DNA of 64,000 nt, from NCBI RefSeq assembly GCF_016629665.1, contig NZ_JAEPRQ010000003.1:186001-250000 (forward strand). The letters run 5' to 3'. This document shows, piece by piece, positions 33,675 through 43,614 of this stretch. Within the stretch, counting starts at the first letter, position 1. Each line of letters begins with the position of its first letter. The translations under genes and the position numbers were made by a program. A model generated the notes under the pieces. That model did not search any database. It saw only the letters and a list, made by a program, of their open reading frames with translations, and had not been told where the DNA came from. The stretch is from Paracoccus caeni (GTDB lineage: Bacteria > Pseudomonadota > Alphaproteobacteria > Rhodobacterales > Rhodobacteraceae).

Positions 33675-34991
33675 ATGTCAATCTCTTCCGCCATGAATGC
33701 CGGGGTTGCGGGGCTTGCCGCGAACTCGACACGATTGGCCACCATTTCGGACAACATCGCGAACTCTGGCACCTATGGTTACAAGCGGGTTGAGACGGAG
33801 TTTGATTCCTTTGTTCTGAACCAGAACCGGACCGCAGGGATATATTCGGCGGGGGGTGTTAGGGCATCAACCAGCAGGATCATTGACGAGGACGGGGCGT
33901 TGGTGACCACCACCCACCCGCTGGATATCGCGATCTCTGGCCGGGGGATGCTTCCTGTGACCTCGGCGACTGATCTGGACAACGGATTCGAGGAATTGCC
34001 TTTCATGATGACCCGGACCGGATCGTTTCGGCCCGATCAGAACGGTGTGCTACGAACGGAATCCGGTCTGGTTCTGATGGGCTGGCCAGCGCTGGCAGAT
34101 GGGACCGTCCCGCTGATGTCACGCGATTCAATGGCCTCGCTTCAGCCGGTTCAGATCGCATCGAACCAGAGTGCGGGTGATCCAACGACGATGGTAAGTC
34201 TGGGGATCAATTTGCCAGCGACAGACACGCTTCCGACAGGTGGTGGCGATGCGTTGCCGTTGAAGGTCGAATATTTCGGCAACCTTGGCACCTCGGAAGC
34301 TTTGAATCTTAGCTTCCTTCCAGATGTCAGCGACCCGACCGGCATGTCGAACCGATGGACGCTTGAGATCCGGGACTCTGCATCGGACCCGTCCAGCAAT
34401 CTTGTTGGCTCCTACACGATCACCTTCGATGACAGTGCTGCATATGGCGGCAGCATCGCCACCGTCGCTGCGATAACAGGTGGGGCCTATGATTCCGCGA
34501 CAGGCATTTTGCCACTGAACGTCGCAGGCGGAAGTCTGGATCTGTTCATCGGCACACCGCAAGGAACCAAGGGTCTGCGGCAGTTGTCTGCCAGTTTCTC
34601 TCCCACCAACATCACCAAGAATGGCTCTCCGGTTGGACAGTTGTCTGGCGTTGAGGTTGATGAGGATGGCTTTCTGAAAGCGACCTACGATACCGGCTTT
34701 GTCAAAACCCTCTATCAAATACCCTTGGTGGACGTTCCGAACGAGAACGGACTGATCTCCATGGACGGGCAAGCGTTCCAGATTTCCACGACCTCGGGAA
34801 GCTTCTTTCTCTGGAATGCGGGCGACGGCCCCACAGGATCGATCCAGGGATTCGCAAGGGAAGCATCCACCACGGATGTCGCACAGGAACTGACCCATCT
34901 GATCCAGACGCAGCGGGCCTATTCGTCGAACGCGAAGATCATCCAGACAGTCGATGAGATGCTGCAGGAAACGACGAATATCAAGCGATGA
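33675..34991 (+). CDS. flgE: Flagellar hook protein FlgE
   Basis: Forms the flexible hook of the flagellum; exported by the flagellar type III apparatus. The 438 residues start MSISSAMNAGVAGLAANSTR with the rod-protein motif ISDNIANSGTYGYKR, have the family DIAISGRGMLPV segment, and end with a helical DVAQELTHLIQTQRAYSSNA segment and VDEMLQETTNIKR. The ribosome site GAAGGGGG precedes the ATG. A GAATC (GANTC) site occurs at 33619-33623 in the leader. It is followed by flgK after 33 bases. The coding DNA from here to rfbA looks less GC-biased than in the flanking housekeeping genes. Confidence 0.95.
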   Translation: MSISSAMNAGVAGLAANSTRLATISDNIANSGTYGYKRVETEFDSFVLNQNRTAGIYSAGGVRASTSRIIDEDGALVTTTHPLDIAISGRGMLPVTSATDLDNGFEELPFMMTRTGSFRPDQNGVLRTESGLVLMGWPALADGTVPLMSRDSMASLQPVQIASNQSAGDPTTMVSLGINLPATDTLPTGGGDALPLKVEYFGNLGTSEALNLSFLPDVSDPTGMSNRWTLEIRDSASDPSSNLVGSYTITFDDSAAYGGSIATVAAITGGAYDSATGILPLNVAGGSLDLFIGTPQGTKGLRQLSASFSPTNITKNGSPVGQLSGVEVDEDGFLKATYDTGFVKTLYQIPLVDVPNENGLISMDGQAFQISTTSGSFFLWNAGDGPTGSIQGFAREASTTDVAQELTHLIQTQRAYSSNAKIIQTVDEMLQETTNIKR

Positions 34992-35024
34992 TGGACGGCT
35001 TGGCATCGTGAAAGGATATCGGGA

Positions 35025-36482
35025 ATGAGTATGGCACAGGCGATGTCGAACGCGCTTTCGGGTCTGAAGGCCGTTTCACGCGGCACGGAAACCGTCGCCG
35101 CCAATATCGCAAACGCAATGACGCCGGGATATGCCCGACGCGAAGTAAGCTTGGCGTCACAGTCACTCGGTGGCGGCAGCGGCGGTGTTCGCATCATCGA
35201 TGTCACGAGGATGGTGAACGCAGGAATCCTTGCAGAATCGCGCCTGTCGGAAGCGGCTAAAGCCAATGCCGCTACACTCGCCGATTTCACCAACAGGATG
35301 CAGGCGACACTGGGGATTGCCGGTGAAGCTGGTAGTCTGGGCGCTACGCTCACCGATTTTCAAACCGCACTGATAAGCGCTTCCGCCCGCCCTGAAGACG
35401 AATTGCGTCTTTCACAGGTTGCCCTCGCGGCCGTCGCACTGTCGAAAAGTCTGAACAATGCTTCTGCAGAGGTTCAGAAAAGCCGGACGATTGCGGATCA
35501 GGCTATTGCGGCTGATATTGCATCGCTGAATGCTGGCTTGGAAAATATCGCAAGCTTGAATCAGCGGATCAGCCTTGTCGGTGCGGAAGGCTCGGACCCC
35601 TCTGCGCTCATTGATGAACGTCAAAGAGTGGTCGATCTGATCACCCGTATCGTTCCGCTGCAACAAGTGGATCGGCCGGGGGGCGCGATAGCGCTTTTCA
35701 CAAAGGATGGCGCGGCATTGCTGGATGGAAGCCGTCCGGCAGAGCTCGCATTCGCGATGTCTGGCTCGGTGACTGCTCAGGCTGATGTCATGTCGGGGTC
35801 GCTTTCTCGCCTGAACATGAACGGGGTAGAGCTTACCCCTCGGCAGATGCAGTTTTTCTCTGGCGGCACGTTGGCTGCCCATTTTACCATTCGCGACGAG
35901 CTCGGTCCGCAGTTGCAGGCAGAACTAGACGTTATCGCATTCGAGTTGCACGAAAGGTTCGCCGATCCATCGGTTGATCCAAGTCTGGTCCCGGGGATGC
36001 CCGGAATTTTTACGGATGCCGGTCTCCTCGCAAGCGATACGGCGATCAAAGGGCTTGCCGGCAGACTTGCTATCAATGACTCGATCGCGCCAGACGCGAA
36101 TGGAGAGCTATGGCGCATCAGATCCGGCTTGGGTTCGGCCAGCCCGGGTGCGATTGGTGACACGACGCTGTTGACCTCGCTCTCAAATGCCATTGGATCC
36201 GCACTCGCTAGCCCAAATCCGCTCGTCTTCGATGGAGTGGCGACATTGTCTGGGCGTTTCGCACAGTTAGAGTCGCGGGTAGCGACCAGACGCGTAAATG
36301 TAGAAAGAGAACTTGCTGGGTTCAGCGCCCAGGCGGAAGCGTTTTCATCCCGGCTTGCGGCCGATGGCGTCGACAGTGACGCCGAGATGCAGCGTCTTCT
36401 GCAATATGAGCAGGCTTATGCCGCCAATGCTCGGATGATTCAGGCAATCGACGACATGATGCAACAATTGCTGAGGCTGTGA
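35025..36482 (+). CDS. flgK: Flagellar hook-associated protein FlgK
   Basis: First hook-filament junction protein (HAP1). The 485 residues begin MSMAQAMSNALSGLKAVSRG, with the rod motif TVAANIANAMTPGYARRE near residue 25 and a C-terminal helix ending LLQYEQAYAANARMIQAIDD. The middle carries the LADFTNRMQATLGIAGEAGS and DERQRVVDLITRIV blocks typical of FlgK. Start 35025 has a weak site but agrees with homologues. flgL begins two bases after its stop, so the pair is likely co-translated, consistent with their joint assembly at the hook tip. Confidence 0.93.
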   Translation: MSMAQAMSNALSGLKAVSRGTETVAANIANAMTPGYARREVSLASQSLGGGSGGVRIIDVTRMVNAGILAESRLSEAAKANAATLADFTNRMQATLGIAGEAGSLGATLTDFQTALISASARPEDELRLSQVALAAVALSKSLNNASAEVQKSRTIADQAIAADIASLNAGLENIASLNQRISLVGAEGSDPSALIDERQRVVDLITRIVPLQQVDRPGGAIALFTKDGAALLDGSRPAELAFAMSGSVTAQADVMSGSLSRLNMNGVELTPRQMQFFSGGTLAAHFTIRDELGPQLQAELDVIAFELHERFADPSVDPSLVPGMPGIFTDAGLLASDTAIKGLAGRLAINDSIAPDANGELWRIRSGLGSASPGAIGDTTLLTSLSNAIGSALASPNPLVFDGVATLSGRFAQLESRVATRRVNVERELAGFSAQAEAFSSRLAADGVDSDAEMQRLLQYEQAYAANARMIQAIDDMMQQLLRL

Positions 36483-36484
36483 AG

Positions 36485-37501
36485 ATGAACGTCAACTCAA
36501 TTGGCGATCAGGCGCGTGCCTTCGCCCTGCAAGCTGCGTCCGGTCGGATCAAGGCGACATTGGCGGTGCTGAGCAAAGAGCTCTCAACGGGTGAAAGCGC
36601 AGATCTGGCGGGGCGATTGCGTGGGAATACGCAAGAAATCACCGATATCACTTCGCGTCTTGCGGTGTTGGGTCAGTTTCGAAGGAACGCTGCAGAAATC
36701 AGATTCCAGACCGATGCCATGATGCGGACGATGGAAGATGTCAGAACATCGACCGATGAGCTAGCAGTCACCTTAAGTTCGCAACCGCTGACAGCGTCGA
36801 ACGATTTGGTGTCGTTTCATGCCCAACAGGCGTCGGTCACACTGGATACAGTGATGTCGCGACTGAACATTGCTATCGGGGGAAAGTACTTTTTCGCAGG
36901 GGTTAACAGCGATCAGCCGCCGTTGACGACGGCGTCAGAGCTGCTGGACCACCTTGAACAGCTGACTTCGGGAATGACCAGTGCAGCACAAACCGCAACG
37001 GCCGTCGCCGACTGGTTTGATAGGCCTATAGGAGGTGGCGGGTTCATGGACCTCGTCTATCGAGGTTCAGTGGGGCAGGGGCAGAGCCTTCCGATAGGTG
37101 AAGACATCGTTCTGGAACTGAATTTGACTGCCGCCTCGCCAGAGTTGCGCGATCAGATGAAGGGTCTGGCGATGGCATCACTAGTGGATCGTGGGCAACT
37201 GATCGTTGATGTTTCTGAACAACGCGACCTGCTGCACCGGGCTGGGAAGTTGATGACGCAGAATGCCATCAAACTGACCTCAGCGATTGGTCAACTTGGC
37301 TTCAGGCAAGCACTGATCTCGCGCACGGAATCGGACGGGAGTGCTGCCATTGCGACGCTGGAACTGGCGCGCAATGAAATACGGCAAGCAGATCCGTACG
37401 CGACGGCCACCGCGATCAGTGAGGCCGAGACGCATCTTCAGTCCCTTTATGCGGTGACGGCGAGACTGTCGAAGCTTCGTCTGGTGGACTATTTGCGATG
37501 A
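36485..37501 (+). CDS. flgL: Flagellar hook-associated protein FlgL
   Basis: Second hook-filament junction protein (HAP3), a flagellin relative. The 338 residues start MNVNSIGDQARAFALQAASG, have the flagellin-like helical pairs at both ends (RIKATLAVLSKELSTGE and SEAETHLQSLYAVTARLSKL), and FAGVNSDQPPLTTASE in the middle as in other alphaproteobacterial FlgL. ATG 36485 is preferred over the overlapping GTG at 36479. It overlaps flgI by ATGA (37498-37501). The placement flgE-flgK-flgL-flgI is usual in this group. Confidence 0.9.
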   Translation: MNVNSIGDQARAFALQAASGRIKATLAVLSKELSTGESADLAGRLRGNTQEITDITSRLAVLGQFRRNAAEIRFQTDAMMRTMEDVRTSTDELAVTLSSQPLTASNDLVSFHAQQASVTLDTVMSRLNIAIGGKYFFAGVNSDQPPLTTASELLDHLEQLTSGMTSAAQTATAVADWFDRPIGGGGFMDLVYRGSVGQGQSLPIGEDIVLELNLTAASPELRDQMKGLAMASLVDRGQLIVDVSEQRDLLHRAGKLMTQNAIKLTSAIGQLGFRQALISRTESDGSAAIATLELARNEIRQADPYATATAISEAETHLQSLYAVTARLSKLRLVDYLR

Positions 37502-38598
37502 GATGGCTTTGTCTGTGCTTAATGGCGTTAGTGCTGCCTTTATCGGCGGTGGCGGTCCCGGTGAGAGTGAAGGACCTCGCCGACTTCGACGGCGTGAGGG
37601 GAAATGATCTTGTAGGCTATGGTCTTGTCGTAGGCCTGGACGGTACCGGCGATGGGCTTCGCAACGCACCTTTTACGGAAGAGATGCTGGCCGGCCTTCT
37701 GGAACGGCTGGGCGTTAACGTGACCGATGAAGCGTTACGCTCAAAAAACGTCGCGGCGGTTGTCGTCACGGCCGCGCTTCCACCTTTCGCGCGCTCGGGC
37801 AGCCGGATCGATGTCAGCGTATCAACGATCGGCGATGCCAAAAGTCTGCTTGGTGGAACGTTGGTTATGACTCCGCTGAAGGCCGCGGATGGGAATATCT
37901 ATGCGGTCGCGCAGGGCTCGATCCTTGCAGGAGGCGTCGCGGTGTCCGGGGACGCTGCCAGAATCGTGGAGGGGGTTCCGACGTCAGGCAAAATACCGGT
38001 CGGTGCGCGGGTCGAGCGTGAGGTGGATTTCGACTTTACGCAGATCCAGACGATCAGGATAGCCCTGAGGAATGCAGACTTTACCACGGCAGCGTTGATC
38101 GAAGATGCGATCAATCAGGACTTTGACCGTCGGATTGCGACGGCACAGGATAGCGGAACGATCATCGTTGATCACCAATTGCTTGGCGAGGTGAATCCCG
38201 CGCGGGTTCTTGGGCGTATCGAGAATCTTTTGGTTGAGCCCCAAGATCGCGCGAAAGTGGTGATAGACCATAGATCCGGCACCATCGTCATGGGTGAACA
38301 GGTCCGAATTTCCCGTGTTGCCGTTTCGCAGGGGTCGCTGACGTTGCGAGTAAGCGAAGAGCCGACGGTCTCACAGCCAAATCCGTTTGCTGCGGGAGAA
38401 ACCGTGACGATTCCTCGCACGACAGCAGAGGTAACTCAGGAACCTGGAATCGGATTCGCCGAAGTCGCCGGAGAGACATCATTGAGCGATTTGGTAGAAG
38501 GGCTGAACGCATTGGGCGTCCGCCCCCGCGAGATGATCGACATCTTAAAGTCCGTTCACGCCGCTGGTGCGCTGCACGCAGATCTTGTCATTGAGTAG
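37498..38598 (+). CDS. flgI: Flagellar P-ring protein FlgI
   Basis: Periplasmic P-ring protein of the basal body, with a Sec signal peptide (MRWLCLCLMALVLPLSAVAV). The 366 residues contain the signature RVKDLADFDGVRGNDLVGYG, then GLDGTGDGLRNAPFTEEML, FARSGSRIDVSVSTIGDAKS and a conserved LNALGVRPREMIDILKSVH near the C-terminus. It starts with an ATGA overlap with flgL and is the last flagellar gene of this unit. The rhamnose operon follows after 170 bases; no strong terminator is visible there. Confidence 0.96.
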   Translation: MRWLCLCLMALVLPLSAVAVPVRVKDLADFDGVRGNDLVGYGLVVGLDGTGDGLRNAPFTEEMLAGLLERLGVNVTDEALRSKNVAAVVVTAALPPFARSGSRIDVSVSTIGDAKSLLGGTLVMTPLKAADGNIYAVAQGSILAGGVAVSGDAARIVEGVPTSGKIPVGARVEREVDFDFTQIQTIRIALRNADFTTAALIEDAINQDFDRRIATAQDSGTIIVDHQLLGEVNPARVLGRIENLLVEPQDRAKVVIDHRSGTIVMGEQVRISRVAVSQGSLTLRVSEEPTVSQPNPFAAGETVTIPRTTAEVTQEPGIGFAEVAGETSLSDLVEGLNALGVRPREMIDILKSVHAAGALHADLVIE

Positions 38599-38768
38599 CG
38601 AGTGAAAAAGGCCCGTCGCGTCAATAATATTCAGGAAGCGATGCAGTTCGCAACGAGCGCGGCCAGGCGGCCAGCCTCTGGCGATGAATGATGTCAATCG
38701 TCAATGCGTGACAGCCCTTTCCATATCGCGTAAAGGCCTAGCGAAGTAATCTTGTCATGGCGTTCTGA

Positions 38769-39329
38769 ATGCATATCGAAGCCCTGAAACTCGAAGGTGT
38801 CCTTCTGCTCAGCCCTCCAAGGTTCGGCGATGACCGCGGCTTCTTTTCTGAAAGCTGGAACCGACGAACGTTGGAGGAAGCCGGTGTCCGCCTGCCTGAA
38901 TTCGTGCAGGACAACCACTCCATGTCGCATCAGGCGGGGACTTTGCGCGGCCTCCACTATCAGTCGCCGCCATTCGCGCAGGGCAAACTTGTGCGCTGTG
39001 GCAGGGGCAGCCTCTATGATGTGGCGGTCGATGTCCGGGCCGGTAGTAAAACCTATGGCGATTGGATTGGAGTCGAGCTGTCCTACGAGAATGGTCGGCA
39101 GTTATGGGTGCCGCCCGGCTTTCTGCACGGTTTCGTGACGCATGAACCAGATACAGAAATCATCTATAAATGCACGGCGCATTACGATCGCGCCAGCGAC
39201 GGCGCCGTCCGATGGGGCAGCCTGGGCATTGAATGGGGTGTTGATGATCCGATCTTGTCAGACAAAGATCGTGCCGCGACCGCGTTTGCGGATTGGACCT
39301 CACCGTTTCAGTATGGAGTTGTAGTGTGA
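38769..39329 (+). CDS. rfbC: dTDP-4-dehydrorhamnose 3,5-epimerase
   Basis: Third enzyme of dTDP-L-rhamnose synthesis, epimerising dTDP-4-keto-6-deoxyglucose. The 186 residues form a cupin with [20 protein letters not shown], catalytic His in [20 protein letters not shown], and [18 protein letters not shown] with the Tyr region. The start follows no strong ribosome site; the ATG at 38769 matches the family start. The gene overlaps rfbB by GTGA (39326-39329) and heads the four-gene operon rfbC-rfbB-rfbD-rfbA. Confidence 0.96.
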   Translation: MHIEALKLEGVLLLSPPRFGDDRGFFSESWNRRTLEEAGVRLPEFVQDNHSMSHQAGTLRGLHYQSPPFAQGKLVRCGRGSLYDVAVDVRAGSKTYGDWIGVELSYENGRQLWVPPGFLHGFVTHEPDTEIIYKCTAHYDRASDGAVRWGSLGIEWGVDDPILSDKDRAATAFADWTSPFQYGVVV

Positions 39330-40366
39330 AGATTTTGGTGACGGGTGGCGCAGGTTTTATTGGCTCTGCCGTGGTTCGCTTGGCGATTGCGCGTGGACAC
39401 ACGGTGATTAATCTTGACGCTTTAACCTATGCGGCAAACCTTGCAAATGTCGCGTCCGTTGCAGGTGATCCTCGCTATCACTTCGTTCAGGCGGATATTC
39501 GGGATCGCACAGCGCTGGACCGTGTGTTTGACGAACATTTGCCGGATGCCGTCATGCATCTTGCAGCAGAAAGTCATGTCGATCGCTCGATCGACGGACC
39601 GGCGGCCTTTATAGAAACCAACGTTCTGGGAACACTCGATTTACTCGAGGCGGCGCGTGCTTACTGGCAGGCCGCTGGAAAACCCGAACATTTCCGCTTC
39701 CATCATATCTCGACCGATGAGGTGTTTGGTAGCCTGGGTGATACGGGGCAATTCAGCGAAACTACGCCTTACGATCCCCGGAGCCCGTACTCTGCCAGCA
39801 AAGCCGGGTCGGACCATCTTGTGCGCGCGTGGCAAGAGACATACGGGTTGCCGACTCTGGTAACCAACTGCTCGAACAATTACGGGCCATATCATTTCCC
39901 GGAAAAACTTGTTCCGGTCGCCATCTTGCGTGCCTTGGCGGGCGAGCAAATCCCTGTTTACGGTGACGGCGGAAATGTACGCGACTGGCTCTTTGTCGAA
40001 GATCATGCGGATGCGCTGCTGCTGGTGCTAGAGAAAGGTCGTCCGGGTCGCAGCTACAATATCGGCGGTGAGAACGAGGCGCGGAATATCGATCTGGTGC
40101 GCGCGATTTGCGCCCATATGGACCAGATGCATCCCCAAGGCGCGCCACACGACCGCCTGATCACTTTTGTCACCGATCGCCCCGGACATGACCGGCGATA
40201 CGCGATCGATCCAGCCCGCATTCGTAACGAACTCGGCTGGCGCCCTTCGGTGACGGTTGATGAAGGTCTGCGCCGGACGGTCGAATGGTATCTGGCCAAT
40301 TGCGATTGGTGGGAACCGCTTTTGCAGCGAAACGGGGTCGGAGAACGCTTGGGCGTGTCGGGATGA
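39326..40366 (+). CDS. rfbB: dTDP-glucose 4,6-dehydratase
   Basis: Makes dTDP-4-keto-6-deoxyglucose from dTDP-glucose. The 346-residue extended SDR begins at GTG 39326 with [18 protein letters not shown] (the NAD-binding loop), has [15 protein letters not shown], and catalytic YxxxK in [16 protein letters not shown] with the family-specific [20 protein letters not shown]. The start is a GTG overlapping the rfbC stop by four bases. The end overlaps rfbD by ATGA, so the four genes are tightly coupled. Confidence 0.97.
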   Translation: MKILVTGGAGFIGSAVVRLAIARGHTVINLDALTYAANLANVASVAGDPRYHFVQADIRDRTALDRVFDEHLPDAVMHLAAESHVDRSIDGPAAFIETNVLGTLDLLEAARAYWQAAGKPEHFRFHHISTDEVFGSLGDTGQFSETTPYDPRSPYSASKAGSDHLVRAWQETYGLPTLVTNCSNNYGPYHFPEKLVPVAILRALAGEQIPVYGDGGNVRDWLFVEDHADALLLVLEKGRPGRSYNIGGENEARNIDLVRAICAHMDQMHPQGAPHDRLITFVTDRPGHDRRYAIDPARIRNELGWRPSVTVDEGLRRTVEWYLANCDWWEPLLQRNGVGERLGVSG

Positions 40367-41220
40367 CGGGGCTCCTTGTCTTCGGACGAACCGGGCAGGT
40401 CGCCCGAGAGCTGATGAAGCAAGCGCCCGATGCACATTTTCTGGGACGCGATGAAGCGGACTTGACCAATCCTATTGCCGCCGCAGATGTCGTTCGAGAG
40501 CGTCGCCCGACCGCTATTATCAATGCTGCAGCCTATACCGCTGTCGACCGAGCTGAGACGGATGAGGAAACGGCGAGCTTGGTCAATGCAGCGGCGCCCG
40601 CAGCGATTGCGAATGCAGCGGCAGAGCTTGGCGTGCCGATGCTGCATATTTCCACGGATTATGTCTTCGATGGGACAGGTGACAGCGCTCGTGATGAAGA
40701 TGCCCCGACGGGACCTTTGGGGGCCTATGGCCGGACAAAGCTGGCGGGCGAACTGGCGATTGCGAAAGCAGGCGGCCAATGGGCGATCCTGCGCACCTCT
40801 TGGGTGTTCTCTGCCCATGGCGCGAATTTCGTCAAGACGATGCTGAGGCTTGGGTCCGAGCGGGATGAGATCAGTGTTGTCGCCGACCAGATCGGTGGTC
40901 CCACGCCCGCAGCCGCGATTGCCGATGCGCTTCTGAGGATGAGCGAGGCGATAGTGCGAGACAGCAACAGGCGTGGGATCTATCACTTCGCGGGCGCTCC
41001 GGATGTGAGTTGGGCGGATTTTGCGCGCGAGGTTTTCGGAAGGGCCGGGTTGCGCTGTCACGTGCGCGATATCGGAACTTCGGAATATCCAACGCCGGCG
41101 CGACGGCCTGCCAATTCCCGACTGGATTGTGATTTGATAAAGCGTGATTTTGGCATCGAGCGGCCGGACTGGCGTCTTGGTTTGGATCAAGTATTAAACG
41201 ATTTACGGATGGTTAAGTGA
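40363..41220 (+). CDS. rfbD: dTDP-4-dehydrorhamnose reductase
   Basis: NAD(P)H-dependent last step of dTDP-L-rhamnose synthesis. The 285-residue protein starts [20 protein letters not shown] (Rossmann loop GRTGQV), contains [37 protein letters not shown] and catalytic [11 protein letters not shown], and ends with the [17 protein letters not shown] block of RmlD. ATG 40363 overlaps rfbB by ATGA; an upstream start at 40285 would add a non-homologous stretch. It is followed directly by rfbA (TGATG). Confidence 0.96.
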   Translation: MTGLLVFGRTGQVARELMKQAPDAHFLGRDEADLTNPIAAADVVRERRPTAIINAAAYTAVDRAETDEETASLVNAAAPAAIANAAAELGVPMLHISTDYVFDGTGDSARDEDAPTGPLGAYGRTKLAGELAIAKAGGQWAILRTSWVFSAHGANFVKTMLRLGSERDEISVVADQIGGPTPAAAIADALLRMSEAIVRDSNRRGIYHFAGAPDVSWADFAREVFGRAGLRCHVRDIGTSEYPTPARRPANSRLDCDLIKRDFGIERPDWRLGLDQVLNDLRMVK

Positions 41221-42098
41221 TGCAGCGCAAAGGTATTGTTCTGGCCGGTGGTTCGGGGACGCGACTTTACCCAATCACCATGGGCGTGTCGAAGCAGCTT
41301 CTGCCGCTCTATGACAAACCGATGATTTACTATCCGATCAGCGTTCTGATGCTGGCGGGAATTCGCGAAATCGCCATCATTACCACTCCGGAAGATCAGG
41401 CGCAGTTTCAGCGTCTGTTGGGGACGGGCGAAAAATGGGGCCTTCGCTTCGAATGGATCATCCAGCCTTCGCCGGACGGGCTGGCGCAGGCTTACCTGCT
41501 GGCAGAGGATTTTCTGGCCGGTGCGCCATCAGCGATGGTGCTGGGCGACAATATTTTCTTCGGTCATGGCTTGCCGGTGCTGTTGCAGGCTGCCGATTCC
41601 GTGACAACCGGCGGCACCGTTTTCGGCTATCGCGTGTCGGACCCCGAGCGTTATGGCGTGGTGGATTTTGACGAAAGCGGTCGGGCGCGATCGATCATCG
41701 AAAAGCCCGCCAACCCGCCTTCGAACTTTGCTGTGACAGGGCTGTATTTTCTCGATGGCACCGCACCGCGCCGCGCCGCAGAGGTGAAGCCGTCGGAGCG
41801 CGGAGAGTTGGAGATAACGACGCTTCTGGAATCCTATCTGACGGATGGGACACTGACGGTCGAGAAGATGGGCCGCGGTTTTGCATGGCTGGATACCGGA
41901 ACTCATGCCAGCTTGCTGGATGCCGGGAATTTCGTCCGAACGCTTGAGAATCGGCAGGGCCTGCAGACGGGTTGCCCCGAGGAAATTGCGTTCGAGGCGG
42001 GCTGGATCACTGCTGATGCATTGCGCGAGCAGGCGGCCTATTATTCGAAAAACTCTTACGGGAAGTATCTGGCGGGCCTGTTGCGGGATCGTGACTAA
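41220..42098 (+). CDS. rfbA: Glucose-1-phosphate thymidylyltransferase
   Basis: Couples glucose-1-phosphate and dTTP to dTDP-glucose, the entry step of the pathway. The 292 residues start [20 protein letters not shown] with the nucleotidyltransferase signature, then QLLPLYDKPMIYYPISVLML, LGDNIFFGHGL with the metal-binding Asp, and GRGFAWLDTGTHASLLDA. ATG 41220 overlaps the rfbD stop by one base; an in-frame GTG at 41217 is possible. Its last four bases overlap the convergent glycosyltransferase stop region at 42095-42098. Confidence 0.97.
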   Translation: MQRKGIVLAGGSGTRLYPITMGVSKQLLPLYDKPMIYYPISVLMLAGIREIAIITTPEDQAQFQRLLGTGEKWGLRFEWIIQPSPDGLAQAYLLAEDFLAGAPSAMVLGDNIFFGHGLPVLLQAADSVTTGGTVFGYRVSDPERYGVVDFDESGRARSIIEKPANPPSNFAVTGLYFLDGTAPRRAAEVKPSERGELEITTLLESYLTDGTLTVEKMGRGFAWLDTGTHASLLDAGNFVRTLENRQGLQTGCPEEIAFEAGWITADALREQAAYYSKNSYGKYLAGLLRDRD

Positions 42099-43081
42099 GG
42101 TTGATTGCGCAGCAGTCGACCGAATCCCGCTGCGGCGAATAGAGCCGCAGTGCCGATTTTGGTCTGACGATAGAGGCCAAGTCGCCAAAGACTCGCTGCG
42201 GAACCGGGGCCGCGCTGGCGCAATGCGTCGGCGAAGCCTTGAAGGGTAGCGGCATTCTCTGATGTAAGCAGATGTTGGCTATCCAACAGCGCGCGGGTAT
42301 TCGCAGCAAGCCAATCACCGTAGTCACCTGCGAAAAGCATACCGACCCGACGCGCCATCGCACCGGCGGTATCGTTTCGCCCCATCTCACTTTGTGGATG
42401 CTGCCGGTAAAGCAGCGCGGGCGTCGCATCGTGGATCATTGTCGCGCCCGCACCGGATGTCAGTTGATAGGCCCACCAGTCATGTGAGATCACACCTGCA
42501 TCGCGCGCGGAACCAGTCCCCTGTTTCAGGATTGAGGCAGCCGGAGCGTTGAAGACAGAAGTGTTCCCCGCCATGCAGGCCTGCACCAGCGCGTTTCTGA
42601 AGGTCAGCGGTCTGCGGAAATGCCGCGTTTCCGTGATAGGGTTCAGGTTTTCATCGGCGACAATGGTCCGCGCCGCGTAATGTGCCGGGCCGGGATGCGA
42701 CGACAACGCCTTCACCGCATGGGCCAGTTTTTCGGGAAGCCAGCGGTCATCCTGATCGCAGAATGCAAGCATTTGCCCCTCGGGTGCCTGCTGCAGCAGA
42801 TGCAGGAAATTCTGCGTCGCACCCTTTCGGGGGCCATCGATAAGCTGAACCTGACCCGCGGGTCTGCCCGCCGAGAAGTGCCGCACTTTCTCACGTGTCA
42901 GATCATCCGGGCTGTCGTCAGAGACAATCAGTCGCCAATGCGGATGGCTTTGCGCGGCGATGCTGTCCAGTTGCGTGTCGATATAGTCTTCACCGCGATA
43001 GGTGGCGAGCAGGATCACGACTGTCTGCGGCAGGTCCTGATCAGGCAAGGCTGGTGTGTTGTGGTCGGGTTGCGTTTGCAT
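42095..43081 (-). CDS. Family 2 glycosyltransferase
   Basis: Sugar transferase of 328 residues. It has a GT-A fold with VVILLATYRGEDYIDTQLDS, LIVSDDSPDDLTREKV, KGATQNFLHLLQQA and the metal-binding MLAFCDQDDRWLPEKL motif (DQDD). Its position next to rfbA suggests it could transfer rhamnose or act on a lipid carrier or O-antigen, which is inference. It lies 44 bases downstream of fliL on the same strand and may be co-transcribed with the flagellar operon. ATG 43081 is chosen over a GTG nine bases upstream because it has GAAGG at a good distance. Confidence 0.88.
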   Translation of the reverse strand: MQTQPDHNTPALPDQDLPQTVVILLATYRGEDYIDTQLDSIAAQSHPHWRLIVSDDSPDDLTREKVRHFSAGRPAGQVQLIDGPRKGATQNFLHLLQQAPEGQMLAFCDQDDRWLPEKLAHAVKALSSHPGPAHYAARTIVADENLNPITETRHFRRPLTFRNALVQACMAGNTSVFNAPAASILKQGTGSARDAGVISHDWWAYQLTSGAGATMIHDATPALLYRQHPQSEMGRNDTAGAMARRVGMLFAGDYGDWLAANTRALLDSQHLLTSENAATLQGFADALRQRGPGSAASLWRLGLYRQTKIGTAALFAAAGFGRLLRNQP

Positions 43082-43125
43082 GTCCCGCACCTTCTGCCAG
43101 CGGCTTCGGAATCATGCAATCCGCC

Positions 43126-43605
43126 CTAACCCGACTGCCGGGCAATATCCTCGATCAGAATGGCGTTCACGGGCAGGTCGGTCGCATCCCGGGCGGTCTC
43201 AAGCAATTTCCGGCGAAGGATGGCAAGGCTGGCTTCGGTGGTGAAGTTGCCGTCGAAGCCGCCGGCATTGGCGTGCATGATCAACTGTCGGAGCAAGGCA
43301 TCGCGCAGACGGTGTTCCTGTTGGCCCATGGCTTGCAACGACCTGTCATTGGTTTCCAGCGTCAGGGTCAGGACCATCATCGCGTTCAGATCGCCATTCC
43401 GCATCATCGGCACGAAGAACTGGTTCGGAAAGGTGAACCAGGCGTCCGCATAAACCTCGCCCAGATGGTTGCGAGCGTCGGGGTCCGCGCCAGGATCTTG
43501 CGCGGCGGCTTCGTCTGCGGCGGTGTTCGGTCGAAGCATGTCCCCGGCTGCAAGACCAGCGGCAAGTGCGATCAAGGGAACGATCAGGGTCAGGATTTTC
43601 CGCAT
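43126..43605 (-). CDS. fliL: FliL-like flagellar basal-body protein
   Basis: A single-pass inner-membrane protein of 159 residues: a hydrophobic N-terminus (MRKILTLIVPLIALAAGLAA), an acidic linker, then a periplasmic domain with YADAWFTFPNQFFVPMM and MMVLTLTLETNDRSLQAMGQ, as in FliL/FliL-like proteins that stabilise the stator and support torque. Called by position after flgH and the length pattern, so the exact family is likely but not certain. It is the last flagellar gene of this minus-strand operon, ten bases from flgH. Confidence 0.75.
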   Translation of the reverse strand: MRKILTLIVPLIALAAGLAAGDMLRPNTAADEAAAQDPGADPDARNHLGEVYADAWFTFPNQFFVPMMRNGDLNAMMVLTLTLETNDRSLQAMGQQEHRLRDALLRQLIMHANAGGFDGNFTTEASLAILRRKLLETARDATDLPVNAILIEDIARQSG

Positions 43606-43614
43606 CTTCTGACC

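Noticed and set aside
36479..36487. GTG at 36479 as the flgL start
   Set aside because: It would overlap flgK's stop but adds only two codons; the ATG at 36485 fits FlgL homologues starting Met-Asn-Val.
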